From Vampirovibrionales bacterium (lineage in GTDB: Bacteria; Cyanobacteriota; Vampirovibrionia; Vampirovibrionales; JAGQHJ01): a stretch of DNA of 38,400 bases. The position numbers and the translations under genes are program-made. The DNA is taken from contig JANWIO010000160.1 of assembly GCA_025449835.1 (NCBI GenBank), forward strand, positions 1-38,400, given 5' to 3'. This document shows, one piece after another, positions 1 through 8,229 of this stretch; within the stretch, counting starts at the first letter, position 1, and every line of letters starts with the position of its first letter. Under the pieces are notes generated by a model. It was not told where the DNA came from. It searched no databases and saw only the letters and a list, made by a program, of their open reading frames with translations.

Positions 1-324
1 CAAGATAGGACTTTTGGAAACATTAAAACCAACTTAGTTCTCTCTCCACAAAACTTTAGCCGCCTTCTGGAGAAAAAAGCCATTTTTGAAATCAGCGAAG
101 TGGGCACCCACAATCAAACATCAAATCCCCCCATTCAGGCACCTGTGCAAAAATTCTTTTCCCAAGTTCCAAAGGGTCAGCCGTTGGTTTACTTAGGCAG
201 CTCATACGGACCTCACGCTGATGCTCGATTTTTGGAAATCGCTATTAACTTAGGCCATGCCAGTCAGCAGCTCAACATCCACCCATCTCAAGCCAAACAA
301 CTGAGAATCAAACGCATCCGATAA
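1..324 (+). CDS. C-terminal part of an unknown protein (5' end outside window)
   Basis: The reading frame is open from the first base to a TAA at 322-324, giving at least 107 residues, so this is the 3' end of a gene that begins upstream. A GTG at 100 could be read as a start, but the frame is open before it and there is no Shine-Dalgarno site, so I treat it as internal. The segment is mixed polar and hydrophobic with no membrane span and ends in a basic tail (KRIR). It contains a TFGN string near the left edge whose distance from the true N-terminus is unknown. I do not recognise the family. That it is coding is likely but not certain. Confidence 0.6.
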   Translation, partial: QDRTFGNIKTNLVLSPQNFSRLLEKKAIFEISEVGTHNQTSNPPIQAPVQKFFSQVPKGQPLVYLGSSYGPHADARFLEIAINLGHASQQLNIHPSQAKQLRIKRIR

Positions 325-431
325 ACCATTACGAAATGTTTCCGATTGATGGCAATTTTGCATGTCCTTTACTTTTTATTTGTGAAGGTTCTGTGTAGAA
401 TAATCCCTACCGAGGGGGTTACCCAACAATC

Positions 432-437
432 AGGAGG
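432..437 (+). promoter_or_regulatory. Ribosome binding site fixing a TTG start
   Basis: A perfect AGGAGG lies seven bases before the TTG at 445. It decides the start of the nucleotidase, because the reading frame offers no ATG before the conserved NDTHEH motif. Confidence 0.75.
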
Positions 438-444
438 CTAAGGT

Positions 445-2028
445 TTGTTCTCTTCCTCACCCTTAACATGGAATTTTGGCGGGGGATATGCCACTGGACC
501 AAATTATTTTTCCACGTCATCTTCTCACCCTTACCAACAACAGGCTTATACAACCGATAGACTCCGAGTTGTTTATACCAATGACACCCATGAACACAAA
601 CTCTTTGGGATGGTTACGGCGTTTAAACAAGCTAATGCACAGGGTCAACAGTTTCATGAAGATGTTTTAAATGTTGCAGCCGGTGACTGGAACATTAGTA
701 CAGAGCCCAATGAACTTGAATTTAACGTGGGTGTACATAATCAGATGGGAATCCAGTACTCGACACTGGGAAATCATGAATTTGACAGCGGCTCCCCCCC
801 ACTCTCACAAGCACTTTCAAAAGCCAACTTTACCACCATTGCCTCTAACCTTCATATTCCGAAAAGTAGTCAGCTTTATCAACGGTGGCTCGATAGAAAA
901 CTGGCAACCGGTCCCAAAATCTACACAAGTTCCAGTGGTAACCGTTATGGCATTGTCGGCTTAACCGTTCCACACCTTTGGCAATATTTGAATCCTGACG
1001 CAAAAATGGAAGGGGTTGCCTCCTTAAACCTAAAACAGAGTATTCAACGTATCCAAGGGGATGTAGATAAACTCCAGGCCGCCGGTGTGAACAAAATTAT
1101 TTTAATCTCTCACTGTGGTTTTCCGGCAGATCAGGAAATTGCCCAAAAGACCCATGGGATAGATATTATCGTCGGTGGTCATTCTCACACTGAGCTCAAA
1201 GGAGTTCAACAAAACAGAAATTATGTGACTTCCGCCAGTGGCGAACCGGTGATGATTGTTCAAACCGGAAAAGATGCGCATGCATTAGGTGTCTTAGATG
1301 TAGCATGGGATCCGTGGGGACGAGTGACCCCACTCCAAAACCAACTTTACGACCCCAAAAGCTTTCCGGATGACCCGGCTGCTGTTGCCTTGGCCAACTA
1401 TTATTTGGGACCTGAAAAAATACTGGGCTATATGGGGCAGGATGTTGCCAATGAAAACGCCGTCAGCAAAACTGAAAATGGCGTGGCAAACAAGGTGGTT
1501 GATGCCATTCGTAAAGCAACCGGCGCAGATATTGCCTTGTTTCGAGGCACAGAACTGAGAAATGATATCTTTAAAGGCCCCTTTAGCCAACGGGATTTAA
1601 AAATCCTGCTTCCCTTTCGGGACAACATTGTTAAATTTAAAATGACGGGTGCCCAAATTATGGAGGCCCTGAATGAGTCAGCCCGTTGCCTCAAGTTGGA
1701 TGAACATCATCCCGGCATTGTTCACGGCGCAGGATTAAAATACGTGGTGGATAAGCAACGTGGAAAAACCATCAAAGCCGAAATTTTCAACGCCAAAACA
1801 AAAACCTGGGAACCTTTAAAGTTGGATGCTTTCTACACTGTTGCCATGGATTCTTTTGTTGCCAAAAATAAAAAAGAATACCCCGTGTTTAAAACCGTCC
1901 CCATTATTGAACAATTTCCATTTACCGCTCGTGACCTATTTGGCCAATATATCCAGTCTCATCGTGGTGCGCCACTCTACTTTCCAGTAGACGGCCGTCT
2001 CAAAATTGTCGATAACGCTCCCACCTAA
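445..2028 (+). CDS. 5'-nucleotidase / metallophosphatase (UshA/YfkN type), no signal peptide
   Basis: A 527-residue protein with the two domains of the 5'-nucleotidase family. The N-terminal calcineurin-like metallophosphatase shows NDTHEH (about 46-51), AAGD (78-81), GNHEFD (109-114), an SHCG motif and GGHSHT (about 245-250), which supply the usual two-metal ligands. The C-terminal substrate-binding domain starts near 350 with a stretch matching the 5_nucleotid_C pattern. Family members hydrolyse nucleotides or related phosphoesters outside the cytoplasm and normally carry a Sec signal peptide. Here the first 38 residues are polar, Ser/Tyr/Gln-rich, and contain NFGG at 10-13 with no hydrophobic core. 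In the C-terminal domain the usual GGIR-like loop reads GTELR, so specificity may differ. The start is TTG with a perfect AGGAGG. The downstream neighbour is convergent. Confidence 0.9.
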   Translation: MFSSSPLTWNFGGGYATGPNYFSTSSSHPYQQQAYTTDRLRVVYTNDTHEHKLFGMVTAFKQANAQGQQFHEDVLNVAAGDWNISTEPNELEFNVGVHNQMGIQYSTLGNHEFDSGSPPLSQALSKANFTTIASNLHIPKSSQLYQRWLDRKLATGPKIYTSSSGNRYGIVGLTVPHLWQYLNPDAKMEGVASLNLKQSIQRIQGDVDKLQAAGVNKIILISHCGFPADQEIAQKTHGIDIIVGGHSHTELKGVQQNRNYVTSASGEPVMIVQTGKDAHALGVLDVAWDPWGRVTPLQNQLYDPKSFPDDPAAVALANYYLGPEKILGYMGQDVANENAVSKTENGVANKVVDAIRKATGADIALFRGTELRNDIFKGPFSQRDLKILLPFRDNIVKFKMTGAQIMEALNESARCLKLDEHHPGIVHGAGLKYVVDKQRGKTIKAEIFNAKTKTWEPLKLDAFYTVAMDSFVAKNKKEYPVFKTVPIIEQFPFTARDLFGQYIQSHRGAPLYFPVDGRLKIVDNAPT

Positions 2029-2058
2029 CGGAATCTCGGATTTCACTAAAATTGGTAT

Positions 2059-3324
2059 TTATGAACAGAAAACCTGCTGTCGTTGTTCAATTAAGTCACG
2101 ATAAAGCACCACCAAGTCGGATACAATTTTTTCCTGGCTAAAGCAACGGCTCACTTTCTCACGCCCTTTTTGGCGCAGTCCTAGCAATAGGTTAGGATTT
2201 TCCAGCAGCAAGCAAATCGATTCACCAAGGCTCTCCGCATTTATTTCGTTGACCAAAAAACCATCTTCCCCATGGCAAATAATTTCTGTAGGGCCCCCCT
2301 TATTAAATCCCATGGTGGGGGCTTCACAAGCCATAGCCTCAATAAAAACTCTACCAAATGGCTCACAAAGAGAGGGCGCAACAAAAAGATCGCAGGCACT
2401 ATACCAGGCAGGCATCATTTCGTAGGGAATTCTCCCTAAAAAGAAGATTCGGCTAGCGGCGGGGTGGCCCTGAATTTGGTTTCGGATGCGTTGTTCGTAA
2501 TCCGCTTGCCGATAATCAAACTCACCCGCAATGGCTAGGCAAAGGTCCGGGAAACGGGATGCAATCTTGGAGAGAAAAGCCTCAACCAAAAGATGAAGCC
2601 CTTTTTCATAAATCAAACGCCCCGAGTAAAACAAAAATCGGCTTTCGGAACTGAGTCCAAAGGATTCAAAATATCCTGGCGGAATACTCGTAAGAGGCCT
2701 TAATGCCTGAACATCAATAGGCGATTCTGAAACACTCCTGGGACATGGAAATTGGGTCAGATTTAGATATTCCAGGCTCCCATCTAAGGCATGCTTAGAC
2801 ACACCTAGCCAATAATCAGCATCTTTAGCCACTTGACGCAGAAAATATTTGAACCATTTTCGCCGCCCGGCCTTCAGCAACTTAAAACGACCTTCTATCC
2901 GTTCATAGGTTTCTTTATTTTCATGAAATTTAACCACCAAGGGAATTTGAAGTGAAAACCTCTCAAAATGCCCATACATAAAGCTCTCAAAAAATGTGGC
3001 TGGGCATTGCACAATGGAGAAAGGTCGTTCTTGATGGATCTGTCCCAAGGTACCTGCTATTTGGAGGCTATTCCAAAGACAGGTTCCCCCTGTGATAGAA
3101 CGCTTATACATTTTTAATTGGGGAATTCGATTGACCAGAACACCTTGATCCCTTTCCACCCTTGGGTTATCCTGCTCGGTGGCTGAAATAACAATCACCT
3201 CATGTCCCTGCCGAACCAGCTCCCTGGCAATTTGACGGGTATATAAAGCAAGACCGCCTCCCGGATCTGGTGGATAATATCGAGAAATCAGCCCAATTCG
3301 TAATGGCGAGTCAGGTAAGCTCAT
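2059..3324 (-). CDS. Glycosyltransferase family 4 (GT-B fold)
   Basis: A 421-residue GT-B glycosyltransferase. The N-terminal domain begins with RIGLISRYYPPDPGGG, the typical donor/acceptor cleft start with a glycine-rich loop. The C-terminal domain has the retaining-enzyme E-x7-E signature in EPFGRVFIEAMAC (about 325-337), followed by the PTMGFNKGG stretch. Such enzymes add sugars from nucleotide-sugar donors to a lipid-linked glycan at the inner face of the membrane. The ATG overlaps the upstream gene's TGA as ATGA (3321-3324), so translation is coupled. It is the last gene of the minus-strand operon with the second GT4 and the WecG-type enzyme, which points to exopolysaccharide or surface-glycan synthesis. 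The sugar substrate cannot be read from sequence. Confidence 0.92.
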   Translation of the reverse strand: MSLPDSPLRIGLISRYYPPDPGGGLALYTRQIARELVRQGHEVIVISATEQDNPRVERDQGVLVNRIPQLKMYKRSITGGTCLWNSLQIAGTLGQIHQERPFSIVQCPATFFESFMYGHFERFSLQIPLVVKFHENKETYERIEGRFKLLKAGRRKWFKYFLRQVAKDADYWLGVSKHALDGSLEYLNLTQFPCPRSVSESPIDVQALRPLTSIPPGYFESFGLSSESRFLFYSGRLIYEKGLHLLVEAFLSKIASRFPDLCLAIAGEFDYRQADYEQRIRNQIQGHPAASRIFFLGRIPYEMMPAWYSACDLFVAPSLCEPFGRVFIEAMACEAPTMGFNKGGPTEIICHGEDGFLVNEINAESLGESICLLLENPNLLLGLRQKGREKVSRCFSQEKIVSDLVVLYRDLIEQRQQVFCS

Positions 3325-4574
3325 ACCGCAACAGCCTCCCGTTCATAAAACCGTATCAAGTTTTCAATATGATGATTCAAGGTGTAACGCTGTCTCACTT
3401 GCTCCAAACCAGCGTATCCCATACCATCAATGGTTTTCTTCGAGATTAAAGCCATTTTGAAAATGGCGTTTTGCAAGGCTTTTACATTGCCAGGTTCAAC
3501 TAAAAAGCCGTTATGCCCCTCTTCGATTAGCTCGGGAATAGCTCCCACACGGGCGCCAATCACAGGTGTGGCACACGCAAAAGACTCAATAATGGTTAGC
3601 CCAAAAATTTCACCCCAAAGCGATGGCATCAATGTTGCCCGAGCATGTTGTATCCAAGGCACCAAGGCATTTTCATTAAGGTGCCCAAGACATTGAATAT
3701 GATAGAGCTTTTCCTGCTGTATCCGCCTTTGACAATACGCCTCTAGTGGTCCCGTTCCAGCAATATACAGTTTACATGAGGTGAGTGGCGCAAAGGCATC
3801 TATTAAAACCTGAATTCCCTTTTCATTAGCGAGTCTGCCCATATAAAAAAAGTAATCTTCCCTGGTCGAAGATAAATTATCCGGGAAAAAGATATCCGTA
3901 TTCACAAAATTGGGATGATAGCATAATTTATTGGATTCAACCCCAGCCCGGAGCAACAAGTTTTCCAGATAACGGCTGGGAGCCAAATGCAAAGACGGTT
4001 TTTCAATATACCGCCGACGATTCACTTTCAGTTCAAATGCCGAAACCAAACTCCGAAAAATGGATTGATCCTGGCAGGCATGAAGCACACAGTTAACAGT
4101 GTTCCCTCGAATACATGGCATATTCTGGCAATAATGATGGTCACCTTGCAGCAGCTTACCCGTAGGGCAAATGAGCTTGACATAATGATGGGTCTGAATC
4201 ACCGGAATATCTCGAGACGCTGCGGCATCGTATAACGCAGGTGAAAAAGCCCTCATCAACCCATGGACATGAACGATATCCGGTTTAAAATCATCTAAGA
4301 ATGCTGCAAATTGCTGCCCCGCAACAGGATTGTAAAATGTGTGGTACAAATCTTTCGGAAAAGTATGGAGTTTTTTCAAACGAAGCAAATAACGCTGCCG
4401 TTCAACATCCTGGGGAAAATACTTCCGATACGGCGTTTTCCGATTGTTGGCATGAAATTGGGTGAAGAGTTCAACAGTATGCCCCAAGCGTTGCAACGTT
4501 TCTAATTGCACCAAGGCAACTTTATCCATGCCCCCTTCAATCCAATCTCGATGGTTGACCAAGGCAATCCGCAT
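3321..4574 (-). CDS. Glycosyltransferase family 4 (GT-B fold)
   Basis: A 417-residue GT4-type enzyme. I place the start at the ATG 4574-4572, which begins MRIALVNHRDWIEGGMDKVA, a canonical GT-B opening. The open frame continues upstream for about 50 codons, but that stretch lies over the preceding gene and is not family-like. The start overlaps the upstream stop by one base (TAATG), a translational-coupling arrangement. The C-terminal domain contains FYMGRLANEKG and the E-x7-E motif in EIFGLTIIESFACATPVIG. A Cys-rich segment in the middle (CPTGK, CQNMPC, CVLHACQDQ) is of a kind seen in some polysaccharide GT4 enzymes and may bind a metal, although I cannot prove this. It probably extends the same glycan as its two operon partners. 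Confidence 0.92.
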   Translation of the reverse strand: MRIALVNHRDWIEGGMDKVALVQLETLQRLGHTVELFTQFHANNRKTPYRKYFPQDVERQRYLLRLKKLHTFPKDLYHTFYNPVAGQQFAAFLDDFKPDIVHVHGLMRAFSPALYDAAASRDIPVIQTHHYVKLICPTGKLLQGDHHYCQNMPCIRGNTVNCVLHACQDQSIFRSLVSAFELKVNRRRYIEKPSLHLAPSRYLENLLLRAGVESNKLCYHPNFVNTDIFFPDNLSSTREDYFFYMGRLANEKGIQVLIDAFAPLTSCKLYIAGTGPLEAYCQRRIQQEKLYHIQCLGHLNENALVPWIQHARATLMPSLWGEIFGLTIIESFACATPVIGARVGAIPELIEEGHNGFLVEPGNVKALQNAIFKMALISKKTIDGMGYAGLEQVRQRYTLNHHIENLIRFYEREAVAV

Positions 4575-5437
4575 TAATTTAAAAGTTCTCCATCCAATAC
4601 CTTCGTCATCCCGCGATTTAACTGAATTTGAACAGCCAAACGAAGGGCAAATGGAATATCGGTCAACACATATCGCTGAAATAAGTTCCGGTCTCTTTTT
4701 TGGTGATCCAACAAAAGCCGATACAACCATTCCAAACCATAATCCTGCATCCAGGTGGGTGCTCTTCCAACCGTCTTGGCGATATAATCAAAAGCCCCGC
4801 CTACTGGAACAATCAAGCACTCCGGCAACTCGTCCCAATGTTGGTTCACCCACAACGTTTGCCAAGGCGACCCCAGGGCTACAAACAAAATATCCGGCTG
4901 AACCCCATGAATCATCTGCATTAAACATTCCTTAACCATCGGGTTTTCCAGTTTTTTTCGGGGTTCTGCCCAACAAGCAACCGTATCTGGGAGCATGTTT
5001 TTCTCTCGAAGGTGTTTTTTGGCCTGAGCTAGCGTGTCCGGATTCGATCCTAAAATGAAAACCCGATACTCCTGATGTGTTGCCAACTGCATTAATGCCG
5101 GAACCACATCGGTTAATGCAAGTCGCTGCGGAACCGTAAGGCCTGCAAGTTTAGCCAACCAACGGACTGGAACTCCATCCACCAAAACAGCCGAAGCCCG
5201 ATGGTTTAAAACGTCTCGATATTCCCGATTATCTCGAATATTCCACAGGATATCGATGTTGACATTGTCTATCAGTACTTTCTGATGAGCCGAGCGGGAA
5301 GATCGCACAAAAGAAAAAAGATCATCTAAAGTCCATGGCGAAATGGCAACGCCAAATGAGGGGATATAAACATTAGGAGGCAGGGAAACCTGCTTCTTTC
5401 CATCTAATGTCAAGTCATAAATGCCATTTGAGGTCAT
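4574..5437 (-). CDS. WecG/TagA/CpsF-family glycosyltransferase (GT26)
   Basis: A 287-residue member of the WecG/TagA family, which transfers a sugar (ManNAc or ManNAcA in the best known cases) onto an undecaprenyl-diphosphate-linked acceptor. Diagnostic elements are the VDGVPVRWLAKL stretch, VFILGSNPDTLAQAK, ALGSPWQTLWV, VPVGGAFDYIA and the C-terminal RAPTWMQDYGLEWLYRLL block. The ATG at 5437 is chosen because an AAAGGAGG site sits about six bases upstream. A GTG at 5461 lies on the far side of that site and is unlikely. It is the first gene of a three-gene operon with two GT4 enzymes. Family membership is clear, but the actual sugar is inferred only by analogy. An SFG string at about residue 31 belongs to the conserved fold, unlike the leader FG motifs elsewhere in the window. 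Confidence 0.92.
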   Translation of the reverse strand: MTSNGIYDLTLDGKKQVSLPPNVYIPSFGVAISPWTLDDLFSFVRSSRSAHQKVLIDNVNIDILWNIRDNREYRDVLNHRASAVLVDGVPVRWLAKLAGLTVPQRLALTDVVPALMQLATHQEYRVFILGSNPDTLAQAKKHLREKNMLPDTVACWAEPRKKLENPMVKECLMQMIHGVQPDILFVALGSPWQTLWVNQHWDELPECLIVPVGGAFDYIAKTVGRAPTWMQDYGLEWLYRLLLDHQKRDRNLFQRYVLTDIPFALRLAVQIQLNRGMTKVLDGELLN

Positions 5438-5530
5438 ACAAACCCTCCTTTTTTCAGCCACATGCCAAATAAATCTAAAATCAACATCCTGGCAGATTCG
5501 TTATCCTGTCAGTCAGTGCATCGAAAAGGC

Positions 5531-5558
5531 TTTATGAAGAATTTCGAATTCTTATCAA
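5531..5558 (-). promoter_or_regulatory. Predicted sigma-70 promoter of the glycosyltransferase operon with operator dyad in the spacer
   Basis: Read on the minus strand there is TTGATA (5558-5553), a 16-base spacer, then CATAAA (5536-5531). The plus-strand sequence AAGAATTTCGAATTCTT (5537-5553) is a perfect inverted repeat with 7-base arms around TCG and almost exactly fills the spacer. Transcription would begin near 5524, leaving a leader of roughly 85 bases before the ATG at 5437. The position suggests a repressor or MerR-like site, which is inference. Confidence 0.5.
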
Positions 5559-5624
5559 ACACCAAAAACTCCAGACAGAATATCCACCAGGCAGGTATTT
5601 TAATTGCTTCCTTTATCGTTGGTT

Positions 5625-5660
5625 CTGGCTAAAACAATCTCCCAAACTGGTTTAGCCCAG
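5625..5660. repeat. Imperfect inverted repeat
   Basis: CTGGCTAAA at 5625-5633 is answered by TTTAGCCCAG at 5651-5660, nine pairs with one bulged base and a 17-base loop. There is no U-run on either side, so it does not look like a terminator. It could be a regulator site or an RNA hairpin in the plus-strand leader. Confidence 0.35.
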
Positions 5661-5843
5661 CTCACCAATACACAGGCGGGGAATAGCGCAGCCCCTCAGA
5701 TTTCATATACTTTCATTTTCATAAAGAACACTGTTGCGAAAAAGACAAAACAAAAGAGAAAGGCCTTTTAACAGCGCCTCTATTTTTTCTGTCAATTTTT
5801 TGGAATCGCCCCTGATGGAACAAGATGAAAGGGATATAAACCT

Positions 5844-6641
5844 GTGAGTACAAAGACCCTCCAAAGCAATACCCGTAAAAAAATCTATACTCTGCTTTCG
5901 CTATGCCTCACCGATGAAGAGAATAATTTATTATTTCCATTTGATGGTGCTTCGGATAAAGGTGAAGTGTCTTTTAACAACCTCTCCCCTCACAAACAAA
6001 AACAAAAGAAAGAACCAGCAGTCCCCCAGGCCCGTCCTTTTCAGTGGCGGTGCAAGCGTTTACTCGACATCATGTTGAGTGGTATCGGCCTCTTGATGTT
6101 GTGCCCGTTACTTCTGATTGTGATGATTTTAATTAAAGTAGACTCCTCTGGCCCCTGTTTAATTCGTCAGCGTCGGATAGGGTACTTGGGCAAAGAATTT
6201 TATATGTATAAGTTTCGAAGTATGGTGAACAATGCAGATCAACGCTTACAGCATCTTAAACATCACAATGAAACCAATGCGTTAATGTTCAAAATGAAAC
6301 ATGATCCTCGGATTACGCGTGTGGGGAAATGGATCCGCCGGTATAGCATTGACGAATTACCGCAACTGCTCAATGTTTTGAAAGGAGAAATGAGTCTCGT
6401 CGGCCCACGACCCCCTTTGCCTCACGAAGTTCTTCAGTATCGAAAAAGTGATTTAAAGCGCTTGGCAACCATACCGGGCCTAACATGTTATTGGCAAATC
6501 AGCGGTCGTTCAGAGATTAAAGACTTCCAAAAAGTAGTTCAGTTAGATGAACACTATATTCGCCATTGGTCCTTGTGGACTGATCTCCAAATCCTATTTA
6601 AAACAGTTCCTGTCGTCATCAGCGCAAAGGGAGCTTCTTAG
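5844..6641 (+). CDS. Priming sugar-phosphate transferase (bacterial sugar transferase family)
   Basis: A 265-residue polyisoprenyl-phosphate hexose-1-phosphate transferase of the WbaP/EpsL C-terminal-domain type. It starts lipid-linked glycan assembly by moving sugar-1-phosphate from a nucleotide sugar to undecaprenyl phosphate. About 68 polar residues precede a single hydrophobic re-entrant/TM helix (about 73-97, after KRLLDI). Then come [30 protein letters not shown] and MSLVGPRPP, all family hallmarks including the catalytic DE pair. The long N-terminal TM region of full-size WbaP is absent. The start is GTG with AAAGGGA upstream. The gene is followed after about 30 bases by a CpsD-like ATPase and is divergent from the glycosyltransferase operon, so it is the likely first enzyme of that pathway. 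Confidence 0.92.
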   Translation: MSTKTLQSNTRKKIYTLLSLCLTDEENNLLFPFDGASDKGEVSFNNLSPHKQKQKKEPAVPQARPFQWRCKRLLDIMLSGIGLLMLCPLLLIVMILIKVDSSGPCLIRQRRIGYLGKEFYMYKFRSMVNNADQRLQHLKHHNETNALMFKMKHDPRITRVGKWIRRYSIDELPQLLNVLKGEMSLVGPRPPLPHEVLQYRKSDLKRLATIPGLTCYWQISGRSEIKDFQKVVQLDEHYIRHWSLWTDLQILFKTVPVVISAKGAS

Positions 6642-6670
6642 GCTCAGCCAGAACAAAGGGGAAAATCACA

Positions 6671-7465
6671 ATGGTCACCAACATGCCCAATCCCATTTCA
6701 ACGCAACCTAAAACCCAAAATATCCCACTTTTAGGGTATCTTCCCTGGTTGCCCCCGGCAGTATATGCAGCTTACTATCCTCCCAGTATTTTTAATAATG
6801 AAGACACGTTGAATGGACGTGCCTATAAAACCCTGGCACATAACCTGGATCAATGGGCTAAGCGGCATGCCACAACACCTTGTGTTTTACTGAGTTCCAC
6901 CGGAGCGGGTAAAAGTTCTTCCTGGACGGTCATGAATCTGGCGTACTACCTTTGCCAGCGCAATCAAAAAGTACTTTTGATGGATATGGATTTTGAGAAT
7001 CCTTCAGTTCATCATGCCTTTGACATTAGATTAAATGGGTTAAATGACGGTATCCATTTTTCAAAATGTCTTGGACATGCCCATGAACAACTACAAAGCT
7101 TTGAAGAACACCAAGTCTACTGGCAAGGTGTTTGCGCCACATTAAACACTGTCAACCATATCCCAAGCTTATCGATTTTCCCCAATATGCCCTTTTCGGA
7201 AAACGCAAAAGAAATACTTTGGCAAACGCCTCTTGAACCGTTATTTCAGGTTTTAAAAGAGCGTTTTGATTGGATCCTTCTGGATAGCGCTCCCTTGTTG
7301 AATAACGAAACCGCCATGCGATTTACCCAATATATTGATGGAATCGTTCTTCTGAAAGCGCAAAATACCTCTCGCAATGATATGAAGAAACTTCATGATT
7401 TTGTTGAAAAGCGTGAGTTAAAACTCTTGGGAATGATTGAAAGGCTCGATTTTACCCGTTTATAA
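6671..7465 (+). CDS. CpsD/CapB-like P-loop ATPase (BY-kinase family, no tyrosine tail)
   Basis: A 264-residue ParA/MinD-type ATPase resembling the cytoplasmic half of bacterial tyrosine kinases that control polysaccharide chain length. It has Walker A at about 77-83 (TGAGKSS), Walker A' at about 101-108 (VLLMDMDF) and Walker B as WILLDSAPLL near 200-210. The usual P-G-E-G-K-S/T loop is altered to T-G-A-G-K-S. The C-terminus ends DFTRL without the tyrosine-rich cluster that BY-kinases autophosphorylate, and no Wzz domain is attached. It may therefore be a regulatory ATPase rather than a kinase. It lies 29 bases after the priming transferase, most likely in the same transcript. Confidence 0.8.
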   Translation: MVTNMPNPISTQPKTQNIPLLGYLPWLPPAVYAAYYPPSIFNNEDTLNGRAYKTLAHNLDQWAKRHATTPCVLLSSTGAGKSSSWTVMNLAYYLCQRNQKVLLMDMDFENPSVHHAFDIRLNGLNDGIHFSKCLGHAHEQLQSFEEHQVYWQGVCATLNTVNHIPSLSIFPNMPFSENAKEILWQTPLEPLFQVLKERFDWILLDSAPLLNNETAMRFTQYIDGIVLLKAQNTSRNDMKKLHDFVEKRELKLLGMIERLDFTRL

Positions 7466-7469
7466 GGCT

Positions 7470-8222
7470 TCAACGATTTCGTAACGTCATTGGCCCTTCA
7501 AGAGAGGCATTCGCAAACTGCTTGGCGTAAGGGTTCTCCGTTTCAAAGAATGCATCAATACTTCCTTCCCACTGTATTTTTCCGCCATAAAGCAAACAAA
7601 CCCGATCGGCAATGCGCCGGATGGTTGATAGATTGTGGGTTACCACAATACTGGTGGTACTGATTTGATCCCGTAAGGCCACAATATAATCTTCAATCAC
7701 AGCGGAGGCAATGGGATCTAAGCCCGCCGTAGGTTCATCATAAAATATAATTTTAGGATCGCTCATAATCGCTCTGGCAAAGCTCACCCGTTTTTGCATC
7801 CCGCCCGATAATTCGCTGGGATAAAAGCCCTGGATTCCCTTTAAGCCCACAAGGCGTAATTTTTCTTCTACAATCCGAACCAGCTCCCGATAAGAATACT
7901 TCTTGGGGAGTGCTTTCGGCTTACCGAAATCGGGTGTTTCCAACAGGGAAAACGCCACATTCTCAAAAACAGTTAAAGAATCAAATAAGGCAGAGTATTG
8001 AAAAACCAGGGAAAAGTTATCATCTGCAAGCTTTACGGTGCCTGAATCTGCTTCTTCAAGCCCGCTCATAATTCGTAATAAAGTACTTTTTCCACATCCG
8101 CTGGGGCCAATCACAGCCAATACTTCAAGTGGCTTCACTTGAATATTGATGCCATCCAGAACAACACGTCCAGCATAACTTTTTTTAATATTATTCACCT
8201 GAATCATTGGCTCAACAGGCAT
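7470..8222 (-). CDS. mlaF: ABC transporter ATP-binding protein, MlaF/Ttg2A type
   Basis: A 250-residue ABC ATPase. Walker A is GPSGCGKST (about 38-46), the Q-loop lies in LVFQYSALFDSLTVFENV, the signature is LSGGMQKR, and Walker B plus the catalytic Glu is IIFYDEPTAGLDP. The D-S-L-T-V-x-E-N-V and GGMQKRV wording is typical of MlaF. It powers MlaE to move phospholipids between the envelope membranes. It starts seven bases after the mlaE stop. No MCE-domain (MlaD) gene follows; the next gene is convergent. The assignment to the Mla family is firm, while the transported lipid is inferred. Confidence 0.92.
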   Translation of the reverse strand: MPVEPMIQVNNIKKSYAGRVVLDGINIQVKPLEVLAVIGPSGCGKSTLLRIMSGLEEADSGTVKLADDNFSLVFQYSALFDSLTVFENVAFSLLETPDFGKPKALPKKYSYRELVRIVEEKLRLVGLKGIQGFYPSELSGGMQKRVSFARAIMSDPKIIFYDEPTAGLDPIASAVIEDYIVALRDQISTTSIVVTHNLSTIRRIADRVCLLYGGKIQWEGSIDAFFETENPYAKQFANASLEGPMTLRNR

Positions 8223-8229
8223 TAATTAC

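Larger units (their letters stand above)
5438..5843. other. Divergent intergenic region of the exopolysaccharide locus (406 bp)
   Basis: No gene is visible here. It separates the minus-strand glycosyltransferase operon from the plus-strand priming-transferase operon. It holds a minus-strand promoter with an embedded dyad (5531-5558), an imperfect inverted repeat (5625-5660) and a TATACT (5706-5711) that could be a plus-strand -10 box but lacks a good -35 box. The plus-strand gene has a usable AAAGGGA ribosome site about nine bases before its GTG. Confidence 0.6.

Noticed and set aside
396-401. TAGAAT as a -10 box for the nucleotidase gene
   Set aside because: No -35 hexamer lies at a workable distance.
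4574-4730. Longer version of the GT4 gene with about 50 additional N-terminal residues
   Set aside because: The extra frame lies over the end of the upstream gene, is not family-like, and the ATG at 4574 has the coupled TAATG arrangement.
5336-5350. SFG in the WecG-type protein, similar to the FG tag
   Set aside because: It belongs to the conserved opening of the family fold. FG strings in PseB (GSFGK) and IF-3 (TFGVV) were set aside for the same reason.
5676-5692. GGCGGGGAATAGCG resembling an ops/JUMPstart element of polysaccharide operons
   Set aside because: It needs a four-base insertion to match GGCGGTAGCGTG, and no RfaH-type context can be shown.
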